DNA of 64,000 nucleotides from Lichina pygmaea (GCA_963422465.1 OY730173.1:372001-436000), one strand, 5' to 3'. Counted from the first letter of the stretch, positions 1-9,762 are shown. Translations and numbers: made by a program. Notes: generated by a model not told the origin, from the letters alone.

Positions 1-70
1 AAAACCATGTTCTGCTATTGATCTGTCTTTTATTTCTTCTTCTCTTTCTAACTCTCTGATTTTCTCTAAA

Positions 71-2665
71 GTGGCTCTTCAGTTCTTTCATGGGTCTGAC
101 CACAGACCTGTACTAACCTGCCTGGACCTGGATCCTCCAAGGAAAATCTGGAAACCAGAAAGAAACTGGAGAACACTGGACTCAAACCTTGCAAGAGTAG
201 AGTGTGAGAAGCTACACCTGCCCTTCCACTTCCAAGACAAATATGAAGTGGATGAGTACTTGGAGTATCTTGACAACTTTCTCCAAGAAATAGCAAGCAA
301 ATCCACACAGCTCCAGAAGCAATCTGGCCACTCAGTTCCCTGGTGGAATCAAGAGATCCAAAACAAAGTTAAAGAGGAAAGAAGAGTAAGAAGAAAAGTG
401 CAAAAAAGGCAAGCAAGTCAAGAGGAACTTGAGCAAGCAACTAAGCTCAAGAAAAAGGCAGTCAGAGATGGAAAACAGAACACTTTCAGACACCAAATCC
501 ATGAGCTGGCCAGCTCTTCAAAGTTCTGGAAGCTTGCAAAGTGGGGAAGGTCCAAAGCCAACAAGACTCCTGATCTTCCTCTGGTTCCTGACCTGGAAAC
601 ACAAGAAGGAATAGCCAAAACCTTTGAGGAAAAGACTAAAGCCTTCTCACAGCAGTTCTTTCCAAAAGCTCTAGTTCCAGAACCAGGCTCAGAAAGCTCC
701 CAGACTATCTCTGAGATACAGCTCTCCCAGGAGGTAACATGTGAAGAAGTGGAGCAAATTCTGGCCAAGAAGAAACCTTTCACAGCAGGAGGGAGAGATA
801 AGCTGCCAAATGGATTTCTGAGAGCTCTGGGGCCTAGGTTCTGCCAAGCTCTAGCTATTCTGACTTCAACATGCTGGAAACTGGAGTACTTCCTTGAAAG
901 ATTTAAGAGTGCAAAAACAGTCTGCTTGAGGAAACCTGGCAAGGGAACCTACAATCAAGCTAAAGCCTGGCGCCCTATAGCTCTGCTAAACACAACAGGC
1001 AAGCTGATGGAAGCTATTGCTGCAGCCAGACTAAGCAAGATAGCAGAAGAAGCTGGACTATTGCCAGATATCCAGATGGGCTTTAGGAAAGGAAGATCCA
1101 CAGAAGCAGCACTTTTCCTTCTAACCTCCCAAGTGGAAAAAGTCTGGAAGGAAGGCATGGTTGCATCCCTACTCTCACTGGATATCTCAGGAGCCTATGA
1201 CAGAGTTCTCCCCAAGATACTACAGCAAATTCTGAAAAGAAAAAGAATACCTGCCTGGCTAGCTTCCTGGATCTACTCCTTCTGTGATAAGCGCTCGACC
1301 ACTCTTGTCTTTGATGATTCTGAGTCTTGTTCAATTCCTATTCATTGTGGAGTTCCTCAAGGTTCTCCATTATCCTCTATTCTTTTTCTATTCTACATTT
1401 CTGAATTGCATGAGACTGTGCATACTCCCTCTTCTGGTGTATCTGCCCTGGGGTTTGCAGATGATACAAATCTGCTTGCTTTTGGTCACTCCTTGAAAAG
1501 TAACCTTCTGAAGTTAAAGAACACACACCTCAAATGTCTATCATGGGCTGCAAGACATGGAATGGTCTTCTCTCCTGAGAAATATGAAATACTTCATTTT
1601 TCCAGAAGAAGATCAGACAATCTTCAGCTCAAGCTCAGACTGGGGAATGTGATTCTCAAACCAAAAGAAGAAGTGCGAGTACTTGGAGTGTACCTAGATG
1701 CAAAGCTCCACTGGCACAAACACCAGAGGATTATTCTTCAAAAAGCACAGAAAGCACTCTCTTCTCCTTCTAGAACTTCCTATTCTACTTGGGGCTTTCC
1801 AGTTCACACATCACGTCTGGTGTACACTGCTATACTGAGATCTCTACTGAGCTATGCAGTGGGGATCTGGTTTAACCCTCTAAGAAAATCCTCCAATATC
1901 TCTTCTCTTGTTTCATTTCAAAACAGATGCCTAAGACTTATTGGGGGTGCCTTGAAAGCCACTCCTTCTTTTCTATTAGAGAGTGAGCTTTTTCTTCTAC
2001 CTCTAGACCTATACTTTAAATTTCACACTGCCCGTTTTCTTTCTTCTATTCAAAACTCCCCTCTCAAATACTTTCTTGACAGTATCTTTTCCACTATTTC
2101 CAGCTATGCCTCTCTCTTGAAGAAACCTTTAAAGGAATCCTCAACTATCTCTCCTAAGTGGAAATTCACTTGGTTAAGTCAAATAACTACTAACCAGGCT
2201 AGTTCAAAGAAAGAACTACAAAAGCTCTTTACTAAAGAGTGGGAAGACCAATGGGAAGAGAAGAAAAGAAGAAGCTATCCAGGCTGGCAGACTTTCTGTC
2301 AAAAGCCACACAAAAACAATCTGAAGCTCTACAAAGAGTTACAGAAAGCTGAGGCAAGTCTGCTACTGCAAATCAGGACTGGAAGAATTGGTCTGGCAAG
2401 TTTTCTTTTCAGAGCTGGAGTTCCTGACTTCCCTACCCCACTATGTGTGTGTGGCCAAGCAGAAGAAACTGCAAAACATATCACCTCTTCATGCTCTCTT
2501 TATTCAAGACAAAGACAACAAGTCTCTTTTAATCCCCAAGACTTCACCACTATTATTTCAAACCCAGAGCTACTACAGAAGTTCTTGTACTGGTTTATGT
2601 CTTTGAAAAGACTAAACCAGTTTAATCTAGCTTTCAAACTCCACTATTCCCAATCCAATACCTAG
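71..2665 (+). CDS. LINE ORF2, end of endonuclease plus reverse transcriptase and terminal zinc knuckle
   Basis: 864 open codons with no stop, beginning inside a longer ORF that is cut by the window edge. The first residues are the end of an APE-type endonuclease (SDHRP). The RT core follows: KAWRPIALLNTTGK, GFRKGRSTE, LDISGAYDRV (first catalytic Asp), GVPQGSPLS and the active-site box GFADDTNLLA near 1450-1475, then SPEKYEILHFS and LGVYLDAKLHWH. The C-terminus has a C-x-C..H..C knuckle (CVCGQAEETAKHITSSC) at about 2444-2495. I see no RNase H signature. It would copy element RNA at a nicked target site. All RT motifs look intact, so this part could still be functional; the 5' half cannot be judged from here. 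Confidence 0.9.
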   Translation: MALQFFHGSDHRPVLTCLDLDPPRKIWKPERNWRTLDSNLARVECEKLHLPFHFQDKYEVDEYLEYLDNFLQEIASKSTQLQKQSGHSVPWWNQEIQNKVKEERRVRRKVQKRQASQEELEQATKLKKKAVRDGKQNTFRHQIHELASSSKFWKLAKWGRSKANKTPDLPLVPDLETQEGIAKTFEEKTKAFSQQFFPKALVPEPGSESSQTISEIQLSQEVTCEEVEQILAKKKPFTAGGRDKLPNGFLRALGPRFCQALAILTSTCWKLEYFLERFKSAKTVCLRKPGKGTYNQAKAWRPIALLNTTGKLMEAIAAARLSKIAEEAGLLPDIQMGFRKGRSTEAALFLLTSQVEKVWKEGMVASLLSLDISGAYDRVLPKILQQILKRKRIPAWLASWIYSFCDKRSTTLVFDDSESCSIPIHCGVPQGSPLSSILFLFYISELHETVHTPSSGVSALGFADDTNLLAFGHSLKSNLLKLKNTHLKCLSWAARHGMVFSPEKYEILHFSRRRSDNLQLKLRLGNVILKPKEEVRVLGVYLDAKLHWHKHQRIILQKAQKALSSPSRTSYSTWGFPVHTSRLVYTAILRSLLSYAVGIWFNPLRKSSNISSLVSFQNRCLRLIGGALKATPSFLLESELFLLPLDLYFKFHTARFLSSIQNSPLKYFLDSIFSTISSYASLLKKPLKESSTISPKWKFTWLSQITTNQASSKKELQKLFTKEWEDQWEEKKRRSYPGWQTFCQKPHKNNLKLYKELQKAEASLLLQIRTGRIGLASFLFRAGVPDFPTPLCVCGQAEETAKHITSSCSLYSRQRQQVSFNPQDFTTIISNPELLQKFLYWFMSLKRLNQFNLAFKLHYSQSNT

Positions 2666-2847
2666 ATTCTCTTCTCTTACCAGAAACTTCAAGATTCCTT
2701 TTGTTACATTCCCTAGTCACACCCTGCCTTCAGTTTTTATCCCTTCAAAGGTTTTCTGAAGGAGTTCACTATTAGCTAGAAGATCTGCATGGCTGTAAAG
2801 CTACTACCAGTGTAAGAATCAAATAAAAATAAAAATAAAAATAAAAT
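2666..2847 (+). repeat. LINE 3' UTR and AAATA tail
   Basis: Non-coding 3' end of the plus-strand LINE. The stretch 2760-2820 (GGAGTTCACTATTAG ... AGCTACTACC) recurs in reverse orientation at 35.8 kb, which identifies it as the element's 3' terminus. The array of AAAAT/AAATA units at 2821-2846 is the tail. Confidence 0.85.
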
Positions 2848-2853
2848 ATGTAC

Positions 2854-3162
2854 TCAGAACACTTTTGCTTGCACTCTTATCTCCAGTGATGTTAAATCCT
2901 TGCTCCAGAACACAGGGGTTATAGCTGACCTCTGTATTCTTCTGTTGATTAGAACCAGAGTTCTCCCTAACACTTGGTCTTGAAGAGGGTAGAAGGCTGA
3001 GAAGACTGTTGAGGTACTTGTTTCCTGGTATGGATTTCTCCAAGGTTCTTGAAGTGCAATCAGATCCACTTCCTGGAGTCTGGGGTTAGCTAGTAGAAGA
3101 TCTTGGCATGTCTGGCTTTTCTGCACATTATACTGGAGAAGGTTGAGAGTTGGTGTACTCAT
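2854..3162 (-). pseudogene. LINE ORF2 N-terminus, APE-type endonuclease fragment
   Basis: Starts at the ATG overlapping the ORF1 stop. It shows the beginning of an exonuclease-endonuclease-phosphatase fold: LLQYNVQKS (metal-binding Asn) and DLIALQEPW (catalytic Glu). It breaks off after about 100 residues where the sequence runs into the A-rich tail of the neighbouring plus-strand LINE, so only a quarter to a third of the domain remains. Confidence 0.75.
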
Positions 3163-4262
3163 CAAACCTCTGGGTTAGAATCCACAAGTATCTCAAAAGA
3201 GGTTTGTTTTGGAAGATTAGTGGTAGTCTTCAGGTTTTGCAGAGAGGTTGCTTGAGAGCTAAGTCTTGCACTTGATCTAGTTCTCACCAGCTCTCCCTGT
3301 TTTCTTTTCTTCCCATCCTCTCTATCAGATAGATTAGGGCCACTTCCAGTATTAGTGGTCTGGCTTGGAGAGAAGATAAAAGTGGAAGAGATGTTTTCTG
3401 GAGTGGTGTATCTTCCAGGTCTGGTGAGCCAGGATTCTCTAGCTTTCTGTGTAGCTTCCTGCTTTTTAGGGCAGGCTTTTTCCCAAGCAGAGTGCTTCCC
3501 TCCACAGTTAGCACATTTGGGAACTAGCTTTTCTTGAGGATTTGGGCAATCTCTTCTGGCATGTTTTCTTCCACATGCCAGGCACTGTGCTTGAGCTTGG
3601 CAGGTTCTTGCCTGGTGTCCAAACTTTGAGCATTTGTAGTATTGGACCACTGATGTATCCAGAAGTGCTGGTTCTACTTCATGGATCATGTGGCCAAGTA
3701 CAACTCCTCTCTTGATTAGTAGATTAGCTTGCTCAGGTGTTGCAAGATCTATGTGCAGAGATGTCACAGATTTCTTAAGAAGTTTGGACTTTCTGGTCCA
3801 GTAGGTTCTCAGGATTTTGACCTGGTTTTCCATACCAGGGTTTTGTCTGAAGATAGTCTTAGTTGTCTCTTCCAGGTTATCTGGGTTAAAGTCCTTTGTT
3901 TGAACTCCATGAACCATGACTGGGAAGATTCTGGAAGAGATCTTAGCTTCTTCAGAGAACACTGCAGAGATCCAGTCTTTGTTCTGTTCTAGTTGGGTCT
4001 TGGCTGAGGGAGATTCCAGAGAGATGATAATATCACCAGAAGGAAGCTTTCTGACTGCTCTGATATCTTTCTGGCAAGATGTAGGGACTTTGTTCTTGAT
4101 AGCCTGCACAAGCTGGGAGGGTGTTCTGTTTCCTGTCTGTGCTATTTGGACTCCAGGTCTGATAGTAATCTCGCTGAAGATTCTCTGGGGAACTGGAATT
4201 TCCTGAACTGTAGCTTTCTGGACTGCTTGAGCATAGGAGAGATTAGATGCTGGTGTTTGCAT
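3162..4262 (-). CDS. LINE ORF1, gag-like RNA-binding protein with zinc knuckles
   Basis: 366 codons from the first in-frame ATG; the frame is open for about 125 more codons upstream (Q/S-rich, then SQIVEVWLNQSKASPKVQ). The C-terminal half has three Cys/His clusters: YKCSKFGHQARTC (first Cys of the usual CCHC replaced), CLACGRKHARRDC and CANCGGKHSAWEKAC. It would coat element RNA. Its TGA overlaps the ATG of the downstream ORF as TGATG at 3160-3164, a layout used for termination-reinitiation in LINEs. A true start codon is not visible because the copy seems truncated near 4647. Confidence 0.8.
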   Translation of the reverse strand: MQTPASNLSYAQAVQKATVQEIPVPQRIFSEITIRPGVQIAQTGNRTPSQLVQAIKNKVPTSCQKDIRAVRKLPSGDIIISLESPSAKTQLEQNKDWISAVFSEEAKISSRIFPVMVHGVQTKDFNPDNLEETTKTIFRQNPGMENQVKILRTYWTRKSKLLKKSVTSLHIDLATPEQANLLIKRGVVLGHMIHEVEPALLDTSVVQYYKCSKFGHQARTCQAQAQCLACGRKHARRDCPNPQEKLVPKCANCGGKHSAWEKACPKKQEATQKARESWLTRPGRYTTPENISSTFIFSPSQTTNTGSGPNLSDREDGKKRKQGELVRTRSSARLSSQATSLQNLKTTTNLPKQTSFEILVDSNPEV

Positions 4263-4647
4263 ATTTTTCTCAATTCTGTCCAGTCTCTGGAGAACTTTCT
4301 GGATCTCTTGTCCAGTGGTGGAAGGTGTAGCTATATGGCTTGCTAGCTGGGTGGTGATTTTCTTCCATGCTGCCTGTACCTTTGGGGAAGCTTTAGACTG
4401 GTTTAGCCAGACTTCAACAATCTGGGATACTGGCAGTGTGTTTTCTCCAGCTTGTTGGTCTGGTGTTGCCAGAGAGGTATCTTGTTGGCTTGCCTCTGGG
4501 GGAATAGATAAAGAAGAAGAGCTGGATTGGATGTTGGGAGATCTGGAAGCCAGTATAGAGGTTGCTTCTCTAGAGTTGTATTGGGGATGACTGGGTTTTT
4601 TCTTTTTTGAGGCTATAGCTCTGGGTTTCCAGTAGTGATACCTTTAG

Positions 4648-5770
4648 CCACAGTCGTACTATGCCAGAACATAGTGTAGAGTTGGCACCCCCCCACAGGG
4701 TCTCTACCACGCTTTCCCACAGTCCCGAGGTTTCTTGCACTCCGCCGTACGTGCTCACCCCTGGGATCCTGCTTCAGAGCGCTGGGTCACCAGCCCAGAG
4801 CCCACGCTCCAACTGTAGTTTGCTCCCTGAGCTTGTCGTTTGCAGCCTAAGCCTGCACTCCGTACGAACCGGCATGCGCATCCGTCCTCTCGGGCTATAT
4901 AGACAGTCTCGTAGTAGGCCCAGGCCCTACCTCCGTCACTGCCATTATATGCCACGCCTCGCAGTTGTTAACTGTTTCACGTTACCTTCGCAGATCTCTC
5001 GTACGAAGGCCGACCATGCCTCGCAGGCCTTACGGACCCTGCAGGCCGTGCCAGCACCTGCAGGGCCGCCTTTCCAGCCCACTAACCAAGTAGGGAGGAG
5101 TTCTCCTTGGTCCGCTGTCGCCTGTGGGGCCCCGGTTGCACCTGTTGGCCCACTGGATAACCCAGTCCCCTGGCCCCAGATTGTGGATCGTACGAAGAGA
5201 CTTCGTGGCAAGGCCTTAGGCAAAACCATCAAGCCAGCACTTTGGCTATCACACGGCCCTTAGGCACTGGAGCGGCGACGTCTCCTCGTACGACCACTCT
5301 CCTTCTTTAACAGGTGGTCCGCGTTCGATTAACAACACCGCGGTGCCAAGGCCACTCCCCCCCTAGCAGATCCTCACGCGTTAGCTGGAGACTCTGCGAG
5401 GAGGGTGACGTGACGAGAACTCCTCTCGACTACTCCAGAGGTGCCCTATCAGACGCCTAGACTTCACATCCACCAGCTGTGGGGCTGGCTTCGGGCCGTA
5501 GCGTACACGGTAGTCGTCTGTCGGGTGGTTTTCATCTCCCAAGCTTGGTCGCAGTCCTCTGTTCTGCTGTAGCTGTTTCACGGGGGTGTCCAGGGTGCCT
5601 GCGCGACACCTCCGGTGGCCCGTCGCTCCGCAACACCAGCAGCTCGACCGGTGACTCGATTAGCTCTCGGTGCAGCGACTACGAGCAGCCTGGGAAGCCG
5701 CCCGCCATCGACTGCCCCGAGGTTCCCAGCCTGCACCACGTGGAGGTTCGAGTCGTTGCAGGCCCGAAAT
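4648..5770. other. GC-rich island of unknown origin between two LINE fragments
   Basis: About 1.1 kb of GC-rich, CpG-rich sequence with abrupt composition borders to the A-rich LINE pieces on both sides. Open frames of 200 codons (plus, 4661-5263) and 95 codons (minus, 4945-5232) resemble nothing I recognise. The word TCGTACGA recurs at 4999-5006, 5188-5195 and 5286-5293, with CCGTACGA at 4860-4867. It could be host DNA trapped between insertions, the 5' UTR/promoter of one of the minus-strand LINEs, or part of another element. I cannot decide between these. Confidence 0.5.
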
Positions 5771-7290
5771 TTGAAATAGAGATCTAGAGGTAAAAGAAAA
5801 AGCTCACTCTCTAATAAGAAAGATGGAGTGGCTTTGAAGGCACCTCCAATAAGTCTCAGGCATTTGTTCTGGAATGTGCTAAGAGAAGAGATATTAGAAG
5901 ATTTTCTTAGAGGATTGAACCAGATCCCCACAGCATAACTCAGTAAAGATCTGAGTATTGCAGTGTACACAAGACGTGATGTGAGGACTGGGAAACCCCA
6001 AGTAGAATATGAAGTTCTAGAAAGAGAGGAAAGTGCTTTCTGAGCTTTTTCAAGAATAATTCTCTGGTGCTTATGCCAGTGGAGTTTTGCATCCAGGTAC
6101 ACTCCTAATACTCGCACTTCTTCTTTTGGTCTTAGAATCACATTCCCCAGTCTGAGCTTAAGCTGAAGATTGTCTGATCTTCTTCTGGAAAAATGAAGTA
6201 TTTCATATTTCTCAGGAGAGAAGACCATTCCATGTCTTGCAGCCCATGATAGACATTTGAGGTGTGTGTTCTTCAACTTCAGAAGGTTGCTTTTTAGAGA
6301 GTGTCCAAATGCAAGCAGATTTGTATCATCTGCAAATCCCAGAGCAGAAACACCAGTGGAGGGAGAGTGTACAGTTTCATGAAGTTCAGAAATATAAAAT
6401 AGAAACAGAATAGGAGATAAAGGGGAACCTTGGGGAACTCCACAGTGAATAGGAATAGCAGAAGACTCAGAGTCATCAAACACAAGAGTGGTAGAACGAC
6501 TGGTGCAGAAAGAGAGAATCCAGGAAGATAGCCAGAGAGGAATTCCTTTTCTCTCTAGGATTTGTTGGAGGATCTTAGGTAGAACTCTGTCATAGGCTCC
6601 TGAGATATCCAGAGAAAGTAGAGATGCAACCATGCCTTCCTTCCAGACTTTTTCCACTTGGGAAGTTAGTAGGAAAAGTGCTGATTCAGTTGATCTTCCT
6701 TTCCTGAAGCCCATCTGGATTTCTGGCAAAAGTCTAGCTTCTTCTGCTACCTTGCTTAGCCTGGTTGCTGTAATAGCTTCCATCAGCTTGCCAGTTGTGT
6801 TTAGCAAAGCTATAGGGCGCCAGGCTTTAGCTTGGTTATAGCATCCTTTACCAGGTTTTCTTAGACAGACTGTCTTTGCATTCTTGAACCTCTCTGGAAA
6901 GTATTTCAGTCTCCAGCATGTTGATGTGAGAACAGCCATAGCTTGGCAGAACTTGGAACCCAGAGCTTTCAGAAATCCATTTGGCAGCTTATCTTTTCCC
7001 CCTGCTGTGAAAGGTTTCTTTTTGTTCAGGATTTGTTCCACTTCTTCAGCAGTAACTTCCTGAGAGAGCTGGATCTCTGGAGTACTCTGGGTACTCTCTG
7101 TACTTGGTTCTGGAACAAGTGCTTTGGGGAAGAACTGGACTGAGAATGCTATTGTCTTCTCCTCAAAGGTTTTAGCTAGTCCTTCTTGTGTTTCCAAATC
7201 TGGGACCAGGGGAAGATCAGGAGTCCTGTTGGCTTTTGTTTTTCCCCACTTTGCAAGCTTCCAGAATTTTGAAGAACTGGCTAGCTCATG
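5771..7290 (-). mobile_element. LINE fragment, central reverse transcriptase, minus strand
   Basis: A reverse transcriptase segment matching the plus-strand LINE from about 500 to 2020 (from HELASSSKFWKLAKWG to LPLDLYFKF), in opposite orientation. It is open through all RT motifs, including LDISGAYDRV, GVPQGSPLS and GFADDTNLLA. Both ends are broken: upstream it joins unrelated sequence near 7290, downstream it stops within the thumb region at the border of the GC-rich island. The frame runs on about 50 codons into the island by chance. Protein identity to the plus-strand copy is about 90 percent by eye. Confidence 0.85.
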
Positions 7291-7459
7291 GTAGTACATG
7301 TCTGATACCGGTATGTGTGAATGCTGTGCTCACTGATGGGGTCTTGGTAGATCTGCAAATGTAGAGCTACATCCATGGAGCTGGAGCTGGAGCTAGATCT
7401 AGAGCTAAAGGAAGAGAACATACAGGCTTTAATATTGCTGTCTGGCAGTGGCGGCAGTG

Positions 7460-7503
<44 letters not shown>
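7460..7503. repeat. (AGC)n microsatellite
   Basis: About fifteen tandem AGC units in non-coding sequence just beyond the LINE pile. Confidence 0.9.
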
Positions 7504-7505
<2 letters not shown>

Positions 7506-7837
7506 GCTATCCTGTATTCCGTATTTCAACACCTCTCGCTCCGTGAAACATCCCGCTCTCTACTAAACCCCCCCCTCCCCCCTCTCCTTTTCTCTTCTCT
7601 CTTCTCTTCCCTTCTTCCTCTCTCTCGGCAATCCCTGACAATCACTCTCAACAAGTGAGCTTTTGACCAGGTCGCGAGGTAGGCAGATACGTTCACATGG
7701 TCGAGTGGCCAGCTGGCCAGATATATCCACATGACAAGGAATGTAAGGGAAAAAAGAAGCCTCCCTCTTGATCACTTGTTCTTTCCTCTCCCAACTGTTG
7801 ATCTTACTTGATGTCAGGAGCTAGTTGCCCGACTGGG

Positions 7838-7868
7838 TGCTTAGTCAGCCTAGTCACCTGACTAAGCA
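7838..7868. repeat. perfect 11-bp inverted repeat (hairpin)
   Basis: TGCTTAGTCAG at 7838-7848 and its exact reverse complement CTGACTAAGCA at 7858-7868, with a 9-nt loop. Similar TTAGTCAG words occur in the dispersed repeat at 8213-8345. Function unknown; it may be a remnant of an inverted-repeat element. Confidence 0.6.
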
Positions 7869-8136
7869 GGCGGGTGCAGCCGCACTTATCTATCGCTAGT
7901 ACAGAGGTGTCGGGCACTAAGCCCAGACATAGTAGTCTTTTGGCTCAGTTCCGCTCTAGCCTACTCCGTACGGCAGCGTGCGACACTTGAGCAGTTTGAT
8001 GTGGTACTCCAAGCGTTCACGGTATTAAAAACAAAGATAACCCCCCCTGAGCTTTCAGCTCTGTGAGATTAGTCGTCTTTTTTTCTGGTTGAGGGGAGGC
8101 TTTTGGATCACATCTGCAGGAAACAGAAGAAGGTGT

Positions 8137-8171
8137 CGATGATGATGGTGATGATGATGATGATGATGATG
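8137..8171. repeat. (GAT)n microsatellite
   Basis: A run of GATGAT units with one GGT interruption in intergenic DNA. Confidence 0.85.
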
Positions 8172-8212
8172 TTTTTAGGAGAAAATCCATCTAGCACTTC
8201 AAAGAGCTGTCC

Positions 8213-8345
8213 AGGGCTGAGCCTGGCTTAGTCAGTAGCATTAGTCAGCTAGATAGGGGGCCGTATACGTAGCCCTCGGGTCCGAGAGGGCGTCAATGAT
8301 CATCTTCTCCCCTCAGAGCAGGGCCATTGCCTTTTAGCTCCAGCA
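8213..8345 (+). repeat. dispersed ~135-bp repeat, copy 1
   Basis: Begins AGGGCTGAG and ends TAGCTCCAGCA. A second copy lies at 36267-36409 in inverted orientation and shares long blocks such as GATAGGGGGCCGTATACG, GGTCCGAGAGG and CATCTTCTCCCC, with a few substitutions and short indels. No ORF. Likely a small non-autonomous element or a conserved fragment of a larger transposon. Confidence 0.75.
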
Positions 8346-8467
8346 CCGTCTTACTGACTAAAATACAACCCGAGGGGAGAGTAATATTTAGCATGTGACA
8401 GTGTGAGTACTTGACATGATCTTCCGGCAGTCTTTGACTTGATGGTTTCACGTCCCTGTCTTCGAAA

Positions 8468-8520
8468 GTGCCAACAGTGTCGACAGTGTCAACAGTGCCA
8501 ACAGTGCCAACAGTGCCAAC
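8468..8520. repeat. 9-bp minisatellite
   Basis: Six or so tandem units close to CAACAGTGC, degenerating at both ends, in a region with no gene. Confidence 0.8.
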
Positions 8521-8529
8521 CATTACCAC

Positions 8530-9762
8530 CTTACCAACAGTGGCCAACTGGGTCACTATCAGCAAACACTCGTACCGTACCGTACCGTCCCGTTCATCCT
8601 GGAATCCGACTAGCCTATCATCCCGAGCAAGATCCTTTGTCGAGCCCCCGCCGATCCTTTACCGTACCGGTACTACGCACGCCACGTACAGCATGTACTG
8701 TACAGCAGCTTGGATCTAAGAAAGATGTGCTTTCCCACTGTTGCATCGTCTTTCTCTCGATGACAGGATTCCGCGAGCAAAGGCCCGAGTGAGTCGTACC
8801 GCACAGTAGAGATCTACGTGTAGCTTACGTGGTACGTACAGTACGTACCGTACTGTACCGTGAAGGTCTGAGGGTCTTGTACGGTATTGTTGAAGAGGGG
8901 CCGCGACCGAGATCTTGGTACGTATGTACATACGTACCTACTGTACTGTTGGTCACGTACGAGTATGGTAGGTCAAATCGATGGAAGATGGACATTATCG
9001 TAGTAGTGTATGAAGTGATTACAGTACGTACGGCAGGAGCAGGAGAAGAGAATGGGAAGATTTGTGTTGGTGGCCTCTTGAGTCTTCCATCTGGCCGTGG
9101 CAGTGTAGTGGTGTTACGGTAGAGAATGGTGCTGTGACCTGGCTGATGGGTTTGAACGTCTACTGGCCGTTCCGCATGGATGGCTGATGAATTAGATATG
9201 CTCGTAAGTAGCTTGTAAAGACATCTGCGAGGCTGTACGTAGAGGAATGTCACTCTGTCAAAGCCATGCTGTTGCTGTCTGGCCCATGTGCCGTGTGCGA
9301 TGAAGGAAGATTGCCAGTTTCTAGACGGTAGATCGTAGGCGGCCAGGTGTGTGGGTTGGCGTGGTCAAACTCTTGAGAGATGGGAGGCTCCCCGACGCAT
9401 CGACCTGCGTCCATCGACGGGCTGTGGAGAGCAAGGAGAGACGGAGGGAGAGATGACGGACAAGTGCGCTGGTCGTGATGCCATGATTCATGCGAAGCGG
9501 GGGTTTGACGTTCGAGGTTCGACATACGAGATTGGGAGAAAGGACGTGCTAGCCCAGAGACGCCGTCGCTATGGTGGTAAAGAAGATGCAGGAACACCGG
9601 TCGTGGAGAGGTAGATGCAATGCTAACCTTGGAGAGAAGATGCGCTTTCAGAAGCAAAGAAGGCGGCAGATTCAGACGGAAGAGAACCTGCCGACGGGAG
9701 TGCAAGAAGAAGAGGTGCGGAAGGGAGCCTGATGAGACCGTCGAGGACGACGATGCCAGGCC
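8530..9762. other. gene-free spacer rich in GTAC words
   Basis: I see no gene with recognisable domains or splice-consistent frames here. The left half (8570-9030) is crowded with GTAC, TACGTA and CGTACCG words. The right half is ordinary GC-rich sequence downstream of the cyclin stop codon and probably includes its 3' UTR. Confidence 0.5.

Larger units (their letters stand above)
1..2847 (+). mobile_element. Tad-clade-like LINE, 3' part (5' end outside window)
   Basis: A non-LTR retrotransposon whose left part lies outside the window. It holds the end of the endonuclease (SDHRPVLT near the start), an uninterrupted reverse transcriptase ORF, a 3' UTR from 2666 and a terminal array of AAATA units at about 2821-2846, the simple-repeat tail expected of a LINE. 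The coding strand is A-rich and has very few CpG, unlike the GC-rich host genes. The copy is about nine-tenths identical at protein level to the minus-strand RT fragment at 5771-7290, so the family has been active fairly recently. Its tail butts directly on an oppositely oriented fragment of the same kind of element, which suggests insertion into an older copy. Confidence 0.9.
2848..4647 (-). mobile_element. LINE fragment, ORF1 plus start of ORF2, minus strand
   Basis: The 5' portion of an A-rich LINE on the minus strand: a gag-like ORF1 followed by the first hundred codons of an endonuclease. Reading is open upstream of the first ATG of ORF1 to a TAA near 4647 without another ATG, so the copy appears 5'-truncated there, at the border with the GC-rich island. 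Its 3' side stops at the AAATA tail of the plus-strand LINE. The simplest reading is that the plus-strand copy inserted into this one and the rest lies left of the window. Whether it is the same subfamily as the RT copies cannot be shown, because they do not overlap. Confidence 0.75.

Noticed and set aside
2800-4300. Twin-priming inversion to explain the inverted ORF1 block
   Set aside because: Twin priming places the inverted 5' part before the 3' part of the same copy; here the inverted block lies beyond the A-rich tail, so a separate, older copy fits better.
4661-5263. 200-codon plus-strand ORF in the GC-rich island
   Set aside because: No domain, no sensible neighbours and an opposing frame of similar quality; GC-rich DNA gives such frames by chance.
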